Source: Vogesella indigofera
GTDB lineage: Bacteria; Pseudomonadota; Gammaproteobacteria; Burkholderiales; Chromobacteriaceae
Direction: 5' to 3'
NCBI RefSeq assembly: GCF_028548395.1
Contig: NZ_JAQQLA010000003.1
Span: 620,001 to 684,000 of the forward strand
DNA length: 64,000 nucleotides
The notes beneath the pieces are model-generated. The model searched no databases and was not told where the DNA came from. It saw only the letters and a list, made by a program, of their open reading frames with translations. The position numbers and the translations under genes are program-made. This document shows positions 44,518 to 51,064 of this stretch, in pieces; the first letter of the stretch is position 1, and each line of letters starts with the position of its first letter.

Positions 44518-45596
44518 GGTTTCGGTGCCTCGGGAGTGGCGTTGCTGCTGTACCAGACACCGGCAATGGATACGCGGGTTTCGCCTGGCATTTCTTTCAG
44601 GAACTGCACCGGCAGGATGGCGCCGTTCGAAAGGGTGGCGACCATGCGGCCATCTTGGTTGAAGGTGCCGAGCAGACGCACGGTGGAAAGGGTTTCAGCC
44701 GGCTGGGCGGCGACGCCCGATTGCATTGCGGGATTGTCTGACTTGACGATGAGCCTGCCGTAGTAGTGCGTGACAAAGCCGCCGATCAGCAGGCCGGCCA
44801 GAGCGGAGACAAGGGCGACACGGGCATACATGGCGAAACGCTCCAGTTTTGAGAGGTAGCGCCCCTTGAGGTGCCAAGGGGTCAGCATGGTGGCGACACC
44901 GGCGACGTTGGAATTGCCGAGCACCTGGTTGGTGTCATACGCGCGGTAGAGATCATGGCCGCGGTACATCCAGCGGTCGGAAATCGGGCTAAGTTCCGAC
45001 ATGCCGTAGCGAATGATTGCGATGTGGACTTTGGGCGGGCGCAGCTTGATGTCGAACTGCTTAAAGAGCCAGGTGAAAAACGGGATGCTGAGGCGGTCAA
45101 GGCGCTTGCAGATTCCCCACATCTCGAACAGGGCAGAGCGGGTCTGCTTGTCGATCAGGTCTTCATGCTGGGCCAGCATGAGGATGTCCCAACCGTATTT
45201 GCGGGAGTGGCGCAGCCAATCGTTGATCGCATCACGCTGGGCTTTCTTGTCCTTGTCGTTCCAGTCGCGGGCATTGAGGAACGAGGCGACTTCATCGAGG
45301 CACAGCAGGCCGTTGTTTTCGTCGGTGTAGCCATCGAGGTAGCCGATTGAGCCATCCTCTCGATAGAACAGCTTGGCGTTGCCCAGTGGCAGGTTGAGCA
45401 GGTCACGATGCGTGGGGTAGTCCGGCAGGCGGTACACATCGACGTTCCTGGCATCGATGCGCAGCATGTTGTCCAGGTACAGGTCGAGGTTGGTAGCGAT
45501 GCGGCGACCTTCGACCAGGTATTCCCGAATGCGGCCAACCGAGGCAAGGGTTTTGCCTTGGCCTCGCTTGCCTGTGAGCAGAATGCCGGTGCTCAT
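44514..45596 (-). CDS. zot: Zonular occludens toxin domain protein (pI-type assembly ATPase)
   Basis: The 360-aa protein begins with a Zot-family ATPase: Walker A GKRGQGKT at 9-16 and a Walker B-like NGLLCLDEVASFLNARDW. One membrane segment lies at about 265-285 (VALVSALAGLLIGGFV) before a periplasmic tail. This is the gene I protein of filamentous phages, which drives extrusion through the secretin. It overlaps both neighbours by ATGA. Confidence 0.92.
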   Translation of the reverse strand: MSTGILLTGKRGQGKTLASVGRIREYLVEGRRIATNLDLYLDNMLRIDARNVDVYRLPDYPTHRDLLNLPLGNAKLFYREDGSIGYLDGYTDENNGLLCLDEVASFLNARDWNDKDKKAQRDAINDWLRHSRKYGWDILMLAQHEDLIDKQTRSALFEMWGICKRLDRLSIPFFTWLFKQFDIKLRPPKVHIAIIRYGMSELSPISDRWMYRGHDLYRAYDTNQVLGNSNVAGVATMLTPWHLKGRYLSKLERFAMYARVALVSALAGLLIGGFVTHYYGRLIVKSDNPAMQSGVAAQPAETLSTVRLLGTFNQDGRMVATLSNGAILPVQFLKEMPGETRVSIAGVWYSSNATPEAPKP

Positions 45597-45913
45597 TTAG
45601 GAAGGCTCGCCCAATAAACAGCCTTCTTGTGGCGGAAGATATAAACGGCAAGCTCGGCGGTGAAGATAGCCGAAATGCAGGCCTCAGCGTTCGACGGCCA
45701 GAGGATGCCCATGCCCATGAGGATCCACTCGTTGGTGATGAACATCACCAGCCCAGCCACCAAACCCTTGATGGACAGGTACAGGGCAAGGGACAGCGAG
45801 GTAATCACGGTAATTGCAAAAATGGTCATGCCGATCTGCTTCGTGACACGACTGGAAAGCCAGACCAGCAAATTGCTGAATAGCGCGGTCAAAAACTGTG
45901 CGAGGAAAGGCAT
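45593..45913 (-). CDS. Small inovirus membrane protein (pVI-like, DUF2523/DUF5455)
   Basis: The 106-aa protein has three hydrophobic helices and a short basic C terminus (FRHKKAVYWASLPK). Position between the adsorption protein and Zot, and size, match pVI-type minor coat proteins. It begins 5 bp after the pIII-like gene stops and overlaps zot by ATGA. Confidence 0.75.
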   Translation of the reverse strand: MPFLAQFLTALFSNLLVWLSSRVTKQIGMTIFAITVITSLSLALYLSIKGLVAGLVMFITNEWILMGMGILWPSNAEACISAIFTAELAVYIFRHKKAVYWASLPK

Positions 45914-45918
45914 TGGGA

Positions 45919-47343
45919 TTACTCCTTGGAGCTTTCAGTGAACAGACGGAACAGATACAGGCCGGTGAACAGATAAAACAGGTAGCCCATGACTTCGGCT
46001 AAACGGCTGACGTAGGGGCAAAAGTTCCACTCGAAAGTCACGCCGAGGACGGAGACGGGGATGGGGCGGCAGGCGGCAAAGTTGCGGGGGATGGGAACCC
46101 ACGAAAAGCCGATGCTATCGAGCTGTCCAAACTGCTCGGTGATTTTGTTCATCAAGCCATCTTCAGCGGTCTTGGCATCGGCCTGGCTCTTGCCGAGTGC
46201 CTCCCCCAGCTTGCCATCGGCGCCAGCGAAGCCAGAGTCATTGATCGACACGGGGCCACCTGAGGCATCGCCGGTACCGGTGGAACCAGTGCCGGTACCT
46301 GTACCAGAACCATCGCCGGTGGTGCCACCGGTACCGCTGCCATCGCCACCAGTTGAACCGCCAGTACTGCCACCGGTAGAGCCGCCTGTGCTGCCACCGG
46401 TGCCACCGGTAGAACCGGTAGTGGTGTTCTTGCAGTGGCCATCGATGCAGCCCCACTGGCCGCCATTAACGCTGCCGTAGAAATCGACAGTGATCTTGTC
46501 GGAGGGCGGAGGAATGCCGAGGTTGGCCGGCACGGAAACGGTGTAGACGCCGGTTTCATCGACGGCGGCGGGAACGGAGAAACTGCCGGCCTCTGATGTG
46601 CCGGATAGCTGGGTCGGGGTCATTTCCAGCGTTGAGTTGGTCGAAGGGCAGGTCATCGACATTTTTTCGAAGCTGGTGGTCAGGTCGCAGCCGGTGCGGG
46701 AAATAGTGTTTGTAGCCTTGCCGTCGCAGGCAGGGTTTTGCGGATCGGGGACGAACTTGCCGGCCTTGTAGACGAATTCGCACTCGACGTCCTTCTTTTT
46801 GACGGCACTGGCGTCGGACAAGGTGCAGGTAGGAGCAAGGCCGGTATAACCGGTGGCGCACGCCGGCATGGTGGTCGTGCCGTAGTTAACAATCGTCAAA
46901 TAGGAAATAGAGCTGGAGGAGACACACCCTGAACCGTTGTATGTCCTGCCAATTGACTGACATGCTTTTTGATAAGCCGTTGTGGCTTCACTTGTACCTG
47001 TCCGGTAATAGAAAAGTGTAGAGCTGCCCGAAGCCCTCGCACTTGACCATGTAGCCGTAGTCGGTTCGCCTGAAGAGGTAGCTGGTGGCGTAGTGGGATC
47101 AGTCCAACCTGGGGGCGTGACGGTCGGTTTGCCATCGAGTTTGAACGAGACGCCACCACCAGAGGTGGAACCAGCAGGGGCCGGCGGCTGGACATCATCA
47201 AACTTGAAAAGCATCAGGCCACCGTGGGCGGAAACGGCAGCGCCAAAGGCCCACACCAAGGGGGGAATGGCAAAGGCCTTCAGGGGGAAAAGCGCGTGGA
47301 ATGCCAGGGCAACGGCAAGGGCAAAAGCTCTCGTGGTGGTCAT
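45919..47343 (-). CDS. Adsorption protein (pIII-like, TspB-type)
   Basis: This 474-aa protein has an N-terminal signal (ALAVALAFHALFPLKAFA) and a long cysteine-containing outer region. A flexible Gly/Ser/Thr linker at about 310-365 repeats the units GGSTGG and GDGSGTG. The C-terminal anchor ends VMGYLFYLFTGLYLFRLF. The end (VLGVTFEWNFCPYVSRLAEVMG) resembles TspB proteins of Neisseria filamentous phages. It would bind the host receptor and cap the virion. The repetitive linker is coding and parallels the glycine linkers of Ff pIII. Confidence 0.82.
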   Translation of the reverse strand: MTTTRAFALAVALAFHALFPLKAFAIPPLVWAFGAAVSAHGGLMLFKFDDVQPPAPAGSTSGGGVSFKLDGKPTVTPPGWTDPTTPPATSSGEPTTATWSSARASGSSTLFYYRTGTSEATTAYQKACQSIGRTYNGSGCVSSSSISYLTIVNYGTTTMPACATGYTGLAPTCTLSDASAVKKKDVECEFVYKAGKFVPDPQNPACDGKATNTISRTGCDLTTSFEKMSMTCPSTNSTLEMTPTQLSGTSEAGSFSVPAAVDETGVYTVSVPANLGIPPPSDKITVDFYGSVNGGQWGCIDGHCKNTTTGSTGGTGGSTGGSTGGSTGGSTGGDGSGTGGTTGDGSGTGTGTGSTGTGDASGGPVSINDSGFAGADGKLGEALGKSQADAKTAEDGLMNKITEQFGQLDSIGFSWVPIPRNFAACRPIPVSVLGVTFEWNFCPYVSRLAEVMGYLFYLFTGLYLFRLFTESSKE

Positions 47344-47373
47344 GTCTCCGCCTTGTCAGGTCAAGTCGTAAAA

Positions 47374-47408
47374 CAGGGGGCGGAACACTCACCGTGTCGC
47401 ACCCCCTG
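47374..47408. repeat. Hairpin A in the main phage intergenic region
   Basis: CAGGGGG pairs with CCCCCTG, with an inner ACAC/GTGT stem. It lies between the major coat and adsorption genes. Confidence 0.6.
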
Positions 47409-47452
47409 CACTTCAAAGTCAAAAGCAAAGGCCTACCGCGCTTCGCTTGGTG

Positions 47453-47506
47453 GATCCCCACAAAGCCGTGCAAGGAAAAAGCCCCTTGCACGACTTCATG
47501 GGGATC
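47453..47506. terminator. Hairpin B, probable central terminator of the coat operon
   Basis: Outer arms GATCCCCA/TGGGGATC and inner arms CGTGCAAGG/CCTTGCACG form an almost continuous stem of about 20 pairs, just after the major coat gene. The position equals the central terminator of Ff phages. It lacks a classical T tail, so a packaging or origin role is possible too. Confidence 0.55.
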
Positions 47507-47511
47507 TCGGG

Positions 47512-47730
47512 TTAAATCTTGGCGGTAAAGCGCTTGAACAGCTTGATGACGAGCGTCATGCCGACGATGACGCCAATCACCGGGAAAATCAGGTCGAACA
47601 TGTCGGAGGCGTCGGACTGCGCGGCGGTAACGGTGGTGGCAACCGACGCCGGCAGGGCGGCAAAAGCCGAGGCGGAAGCGCCCAGCAGCAGGGCAGGAAC
47701 GGCGAAAAACTTCTGTTTCATGAATTTCAT
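47512..47730 (-). CDS. Major coat protein (pVIII-like)
   Basis: From ATG 47730 (AAGGAG eight bases upstream) this is a 72-aa precursor. A signal peptide (MKFMKQKFFAVPALLLGASA, then SAFA) is cleaved before ALPASV. An amphipathic acidic part (TAAQSDASDMFD), a membrane helix (LIFPVIGVIVGMTLVIKLF) and a basic tail (KRFTAKI) follow, exactly the pVIII plan. The frame extends eight codons upstream without a ribosome site. Confidence 0.92.
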   Translation of the reverse strand: MKFMKQKFFAVPALLLGASASAFAALPASVATTVTAAQSDASDMFDLIFPVIGVIVGMTLVIKLFKRFTAKI

Positions 47731-47740
47731 GTGAATCTCC

Positions 47741-47854
47741 TTAGAGCGTTTCAAAAAATCGCCGGAAAGCCAGAATGGTCAATCCGGACACAAAACCAGC
47801 ACCCCAACAGGCAAAGAGGTAGCCGATCAATTCAGCAGCATCAGCGGGCGCCAT
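47741..47854 (-). CDS. Small phage coat protein (pIX/pVII-like), 37 aa
   Basis: The 37-aa product begins MAPADAAELIGYLF, continues into one membrane helix (CWGAGFVSGLTILAF) and ends in RRFFETL. The ATG overlaps the stop of the preceding 30-aa gene in TAATG, and the stop lies 10 bp before the major coat ATG. Size, topology and position match the tip proteins encoded just before gene VIII in Ff phages. Confidence 0.75.
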   Translation of the reverse strand: MAPADAAELIGYLFACWGAGFVSGLTILAFRRFFETL

Positions 47855-47946
47855 TAGCGTTTCATCCCCGAAGAAAAACCCAGCGCCCAGAGAACGACGC
47901 AGGCAGCAATAAAAACGATGTCTTGAATCTGGTAATCGCCAAGCAT
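47854..47946 (-). CDS. Small phage coat protein (pVII/pIX-like), 30 aa
   Basis: The 30-aa product is MLGDYQIQDIVFIAACVVLW followed by ALGFSSGMKR, a single membrane helix with a charged C terminus. AGGAG lies six bases before the ATG. It is coupled by one base to the next small coat gene and follows the replication gene by 9 bp. Confidence 0.75.
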   Translation of the reverse strand: MLGDYQIQDIVFIAACVVLWALGFSSGMKR

Positions 47947-47955
47947 TGAGTTCTC

Positions 47956-49215
47956 CTAATCCGTGGCGTAAACAGGCTGGCTGCGCTGGGATGGCGGAGC
48001 AGGGAAGGCAGTGATTACCGCCGAGTCCTGGAAGTAGCTGAACGCATCATCAGAAGGGATGTCCGGCGCGTGGTTGTAATCGCCAACGGCCTTTAGTGAC
48101 ATGCGGCGCTGATGCGACCAATACCAATCTGGCGGCGACTCGATGGGCTTGATCTCGACCACCTTGATGATGGTGGTGAAGGGCTTCACGTTCGGCAGCG
48201 GTTCGGAAATGTCCATGCCGTAGTCACGCAACGTTTTGAGGTGGCGGTAGAAGGTGCGGCGCGAGAGCAGGGCGGAGACGTTTTCCCCTCGCAGGTACGC
48301 CGAGGCGGTCATGCGAACAGCAGGGGGCAGGGTTTCCAGCTCCATGCGGCTGATGTCTTCTTTCACGCGGCCAAGCAGTGGCTGCACTTCGTCGTTAAAC
48401 AGTTGGATGAGTTTGGGCATAGTGATTTCCCCCAGGAAACGGCAGTGGTTGTCACGCAGCAGAAGGCGCTTTGCTTCCAACTCGAAGCGCAGAATTCCGT
48501 GACTTTGGGCGTATTGATAAACGGGGTCTTGCTCGATCTGTTCTTTAGTGCGGCCGTGGCGGTGGACCAGCATTTCATCGGCCTTGAGGTACGCTTTCAG
48601 GTACTTGCGGCCAGCCTTGCGGCCCCATGCGACGGTTGTGTCATGGGCGCGGGTACGCTTTACGTGGCTAACCGATTGCGTGGCGAGCCAGTCGATAGAC
48701 GCCTGTGCGTTGGCTTGTGAGCCGGTGGCGAAGTTTTGTGTCAGATGGACTTCAGAGACGCTGGCGCCAGTCCAGTCAACGAGGAGGCCATGCTTGTTAT
48801 CGTGCTCACTCGGGTTGGACTTGTAGTACGGGTCGCCAGCTGAAAACGGCGGCAAGCCGTAGGTGGCAAGGATTTCGTTGATCTTCTGGACAGTGCCATC
48901 AAAGTCCAAGTTGAAGAGATTGTCAGGGCGGCAGAAACGCCCGACGTTGCCTTCAAATTCAACCTTGGAGCCATCGCAGCGGATGACGTACAGCGAGTCA
49001 TAGGAGCCGGTTATGAAGCGGCGGGAAACCGATTCGTAAACCGGAATCGGGTTCCCATCTTCATCTTGCGGCCAGTTGCCATTTTCATCGCGCTGGAACT
49101 TGTAAACGATGCCATCTTCAACAACCGGCAGGCGTTCACGGTAGGTTCCATCCGCAAGGTAGCCGACCGGATGGGTCTGCTGGATGCGGATAAAGTCGAC
49201 GAAAATGCCTGACAT
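47956..49215 (-). CDS. Phage replication initiation protein (gene II/X family)
   Basis: The 419-aa protein has an N-terminal FVDFIRIQQTHP, VDWTGASVSEVHLTQNFATGS with the conserved EVHLTQN segment, and TTVAWGRKAGRKYLKAYLKADEM with the Tyr/Lys region typical of phage II/X replication proteins (Phage_CRI). C-terminal helices follow (LSRRTFYRHLKTLRDYGMD). It nicks the plus strand to start rolling-circle replication. It starts 2 bp after the ssDNA-binding gene. Confidence 0.85.
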   Translation of the reverse strand: MSGIFVDFIRIQQTHPVGYLADGTYRERLPVVEDGIVYKFQRDENGNWPQDEDGNPIPVYESVSRRFITGSYDSLYVIRCDGSKVEFEGNVGRFCRPDNLFNLDFDGTVQKINEILATYGLPPFSAGDPYYKSNPSEHDNKHGLLVDWTGASVSEVHLTQNFATGSQANAQASIDWLATQSVSHVKRTRAHDTTVAWGRKAGRKYLKAYLKADEMLVHRHGRTKEQIEQDPVYQYAQSHGILRFELEAKRLLLRDNHCRFLGEITMPKLIQLFNDEVQPLLGRVKEDISRMELETLPPAVRMTASAYLRGENVSALLSRRTFYRHLKTLRDYGMDISEPLPNVKPFTTIIKVVEIKPIESPPDWYWSHQRRMSLKAVGDYNHAPDIPSDDAFSYFQDSAVITAFPAPPSQRSQPVYATD

Positions 49216-49217
49216 GC

Positions 49218-49505
49218 TTAGGCCTCGACAGCGTTCAGAATGTTCAGCACAGGGCGGCGGGTGATCTGCTCACCGGTATCCTCGTCGGTGTAGCGGTACG
49301 GCTTGCCACGGTAGCCAGAGATTTCGACAAGGCATTCGGTTTCGTCACCGGTTTTGCCAAGACGGGCGCTAGAGCGGACTTCGACAACGCCTGGCTGGCT
49401 GTAGGCGTCAGCGGCCGGCAGCAGGAATTCCGTATAGAAATACTTTTCGTATTTGCGGACTTGGCCGATGCGGCCGGAAATGGTGGTCTGGTGGTTTGTG
49501 GACAT
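49218..49505 (-). CDS. Single-stranded DNA-binding protein (pV-like, DUF1293)
   Basis: The 95-aa protein (from ATG 49505, GAGGA eight bases upstream) is a small beta-rich OB-type protein: ISGRIGQVRKYEKYFYTEFL, VEVRSSARLGKTGDETECLVEISGYRG (in part), and ETGEQITRRPVLNI. It coats phage ssDNA before packaging. It is the first gene of the virion operon, directly across the operator region from the repressor. Confidence 0.8.
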   Translation of the reverse strand: MSTNHQTTISGRIGQVRKYEKYFYTEFLLPAADAYSQPGVVEVRSSARLGKTGDETECLVEISGYRGKPYRYTDEDTGEQITRRPVLNILNAVEA

Positions 49506-49592
49506 GGTGGCGTTCCTCAATGGGCTTGGTTTCAGGTAGCTTTGGCCGTTGGTCTTAACGGAGCCAACTCCTGCTGATGTAGAATTGAACTG

Positions 49593-49620
49593 TTGACCAA
49601 TCTACGCACATGCGTAGAAA
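49593..49620 (+). promoter_or_regulatory. Candidate repressor promoter
   Basis: TTGACC is followed by a 16-base spacer and TAGAAA. The spacer and -10 overlap the first operator. Confidence 0.45.
49602..49617. promoter_or_regulatory. Phage operator 1
   Basis: CTACGCA-CA-TGCGTAG is a perfect 7-bp inverted repeat. It lies between the divergent repressor and virion operon. Confidence 0.75.
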
Positions 49621-49635
49621 GTAAATGCAGGATAA

Positions 49636-49651
49636 GTACGCAGCTGCGTAG
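49636..49651. promoter_or_regulatory. Phage operator 2
   Basis: GTACGCA-GC-TGCGTAG shares the TACGCA/TGCGTA arms with operator 1, 34 bp away centre to centre, just before the repressor ribosome site. Confidence 0.75.
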
Positions 49652-49667
49652 AATCAAGGAAAAAGTC

Positions 49668-50015
49668 ATGAAGCTGTCAAGCGACTACTTGCGGGATGCG
49701 CTAGAAAAACTTGGTGAAATGCCAGGCTTTAAGAAGGCTGAGACCCTAAAAATCAGCCCTCAGGCGCTGAGCGGCTACAAAAACGGCGAAAGGATCATGG
49801 ACGACTACGCATGTATCGTCGTGGCCGAATACCTGGGCATTGATCCGCTGGAAATCATTGCGGCGGCGAACATGGAACGCGAGAAAAGCCAAGCCAGACG
49901 GGACTTTTGGCAGGATTTTCGCAAAAAGATCGCCCAGCTGGTCGTGGGCGGTCTGGTGATCACGACGATGGCGTTTAGCCCGGTAAATACCGAAAAAGCC
50001 CCCCAAGGGGTTTAG
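49668..50015 (+). CDS. Inovirus repressor-like protein (DUF3693 helix-turn-helix)
   Basis: The 115-aa protein starts at ATG 49668 (AAGGA eight bases upstream). A helix-turn-helix (about 20-70: KKAETLKISPQALSGYKNGE, ACIVVAEYLGIDPLEI) is followed by a basic helix and a C-terminal hydrophobic helix (IAQLVVGGLVITTMAF), as in DUF3693 phage proteins. It is divergent from the virion operon with two operators in between, the arrangement of RstR-type lysogeny control. The last third is duplicated at 41861-41963. Confidence 0.82.
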   Translation: MKLSSDYLRDALEKLGEMPGFKKAETLKISPQALSGYKNGERIMDDYACIVVAEYLGIDPLEIIAAANMEREKSQARRDFWQDFRKKIAQLVVGGLVITTMAFSPVNTEKAPQGV

Positions 50016-50034
50016 CCGTTCGTGTCGCATAATG
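49913..50034 (+). repeat. Right copy of the 122-bp prophage-flanking direct repeat
   Basis: It is identical to 41861-41982. It ends two bases into the dif centre, where the sequence changes from phage core (GGGCGG) to chromosomal core (GTTTA). Confidence 0.95.
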
Positions 50035-50049
50035 TTTATTATGTCAAAT
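50022..50049 (+). other. Chromosomal dif site (XerC/XerD recombination site)
   Basis: The XerC arm GTGTCGCATAA, centre TGTTTA and XerD arm TTATGTCAAAT make 28 bp. It agrees with the E. coli and gonococcal dif consensus at nearly all inner positions (CGCATAATG, TATTATGT, AAAT). It marks the chromosome-dimer resolution site and hence the replication terminus. GGGNAGGG octamers on both sides point towards it. Confidence 0.88.
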
Positions 50050-50186
50050 TACGCATCAGAATTCGGCACTACCACACCTCTCTTCGCTGCTTTTTTCGCT
50101 TTTTTGTTCAAATATTTTGTCCGTGTCATTTTCAACACAAGCGGAATGGGCAGAATGCGTAAAGAGATTCAAAATCTACTGCACCA

Positions 50187-50567
50187 GTGCAGACATCGGG
50201 CCGGGGGCCGGATCGACTGATCCGGCATTTTCATTTCGGACTACCCGAGGACGAGCTGGCGGCAGAACTTGACGTGACCGTCAGCACCGTGCAGGCGTGG
50301 AAAGCTGGCAAAGCGCCGGTACCGGTCTTGTGCGTGAAATACCTGGAGTTGCTGGACAGCAACGAGCTTCGATGCACCTGCGTCAGGAACGGCACCCGTG
50401 CCGAGGGCTCGCGGCTGATCGTGCCGGCCGGCTACCAAGTCGGCATTGAGTACGCGGAAATCGAACGGCTGGCCGACTACCGCCGCCTGTTCCTCCTACG
50501 CACCATGCAAATAAATAGTGGCGCGACGGCCCACGTGGCGATCAAGAGCCGACACCACCACTGTTGA
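50187..50567 (+). CDS. Truncated DUF3653-like inovirus paralogue
   Basis: The frame (126 codons from a GTG) matches the left-end phage gene at 42030. DRLIRHFHFG aligns with DELIRVVCFG, and VSTVQAWKAGKAPVP with VEQVTRWREGAEAVP. After about residue 110 the similarity stops and the frame runs antisense into a small gene at 50496. The true start is unclear. It lies 137 bp outside dif and is probably the left end of a further, mostly deleted inovirus. Confidence 0.5.
   Translation: MQTSGRGPDRLIRHFHFGLPEDELAAELDVTVSTVQAWKAGKAPVPVLCVKYLELLDSNELRCTCVRNGTRAEGSRLIVPAGYQVGIEYAEIERLADYRRLFLLRTMQINSGATAHVAIKSRHHHC
50207..50226. repeat. Hairpin covarying with the one at 42071
   Basis: GCCGGATC pairs with GATCCGGC around GACT. 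It occupies the same PDxLIR codons as the hairpin in the prophage gene but with several base pairs exchanged. Confidence 0.7.
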
Positions 50568-50687
50568 TCTGGACAGTTTGGGGTCTTTGCGGGTTTCGTA
50601 GTCAATCAATCGTTCTACCGCAGCATTGTCACCAAAGCAGGCAGTCCGTAGTTTGCGGCAACTCGGTGTGACCTTGTAGTCTGGCAC
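50496..50687 (-). CDS. Small hypothetical protein, possibly ribbon-helix-helix type
   Basis: The 63-aa frame from a GTG at 50687 contains AVERLIDYETRKDPKLSRSTVVVSALDRHVG, given here only as a pattern: a strand-like start, then SRSTVVVSALDR as a putative helix of an Arc/MetJ-like regulator. The ribosome site is weak, and the frame overlaps the end of the convergent DUF3653-like frame. It may belong to the same phage remnant. Confidence 0.35.
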   Translation of the reverse strand: MPDYKVTPSCRKLRTACFGDNAAVERLIDYETRKDPKLSRSTVVVSALDRHVGRRATIYLHGA

Positions 50688-51064
50688 GCTGCTGGCGCCC
50701 TGCTCCGGCTTGCTGCTCGCAAAAAATATGCTCAGCGGACTACGTTATCTAAGCAGAACCACAAAATGAAAGAAGCCGACATTTCTGCCGGCTTCTGGGG
50801 TGGTTGAATGGTACAACGTCGCTTTACTACTACAACATAACTACCTTTCACTGCACCAGACACTAACGAAGGTGAGAGCATTGCCGGCACGATGCCGGAG
50901 CTTTAACACGTACAACATCACGTTTACGGTTGGAGGAAAACGCTTTAACAAAGATCAGTGCAAACATCACATACATCAACAAGGTTATCAGCGATACCAT
51001 CTAGCCCTCCTCCTTCCCAGTGTCTGACTTTTTTATAGTTCATCACCCGGTAATCGCCAAGAAA
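50688..51064. other. Non-coding stretch right of the phage remnants
   Basis: No gene is supported. A hairpin at 50771-50796 (AGAAGCCG/CGGCTTCT) without a T run is the only clear structure. Base composition is lower in GC than the host genes that follow. Confidence 0.4.

Larger units (their letters stand above)
41983..50034. mobile_element. Inovirus (filamentous phage) prophage integrated at dif
   Basis: This is an 8.05-kb unit bounded by dif-like sites and 122-bp direct repeats. It contains repressor, ssDNA-binding protein, replication initiator, two small coat proteins, major coat protein, TspB-like adsorption protein, a small membrane protein, Zot ATPase and secretin, in filamentous-phage order. 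There is no phage integrase or transposase gene, which fits XerC/XerD-dependent integration as in CTXphi-type phages. All frames are intact, so it could still be productive. Confidence 0.9.

Noticed and set aside
46256..46420. Short tandem repeats that could suggest a CRISPR or microsatellite
   Set aside because: They encode the in-frame Gly/Ser/Thr linker of the adsorption protein; no spacers or cas genes.
41475..50030. Two minus-strand frames with the same N terminus (MRHERLNPLGGFFG) at 41475-41978 and 49746-50030
   Set aside because: They are identical only because they lie antisense to the 122-bp direct repeat; the sense strand encodes the phage repressor end.
50800..51027. A 75-codon frame right of the phage remnants
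   Set aside because: No ribosome site, no recognisable features and atypical codons.
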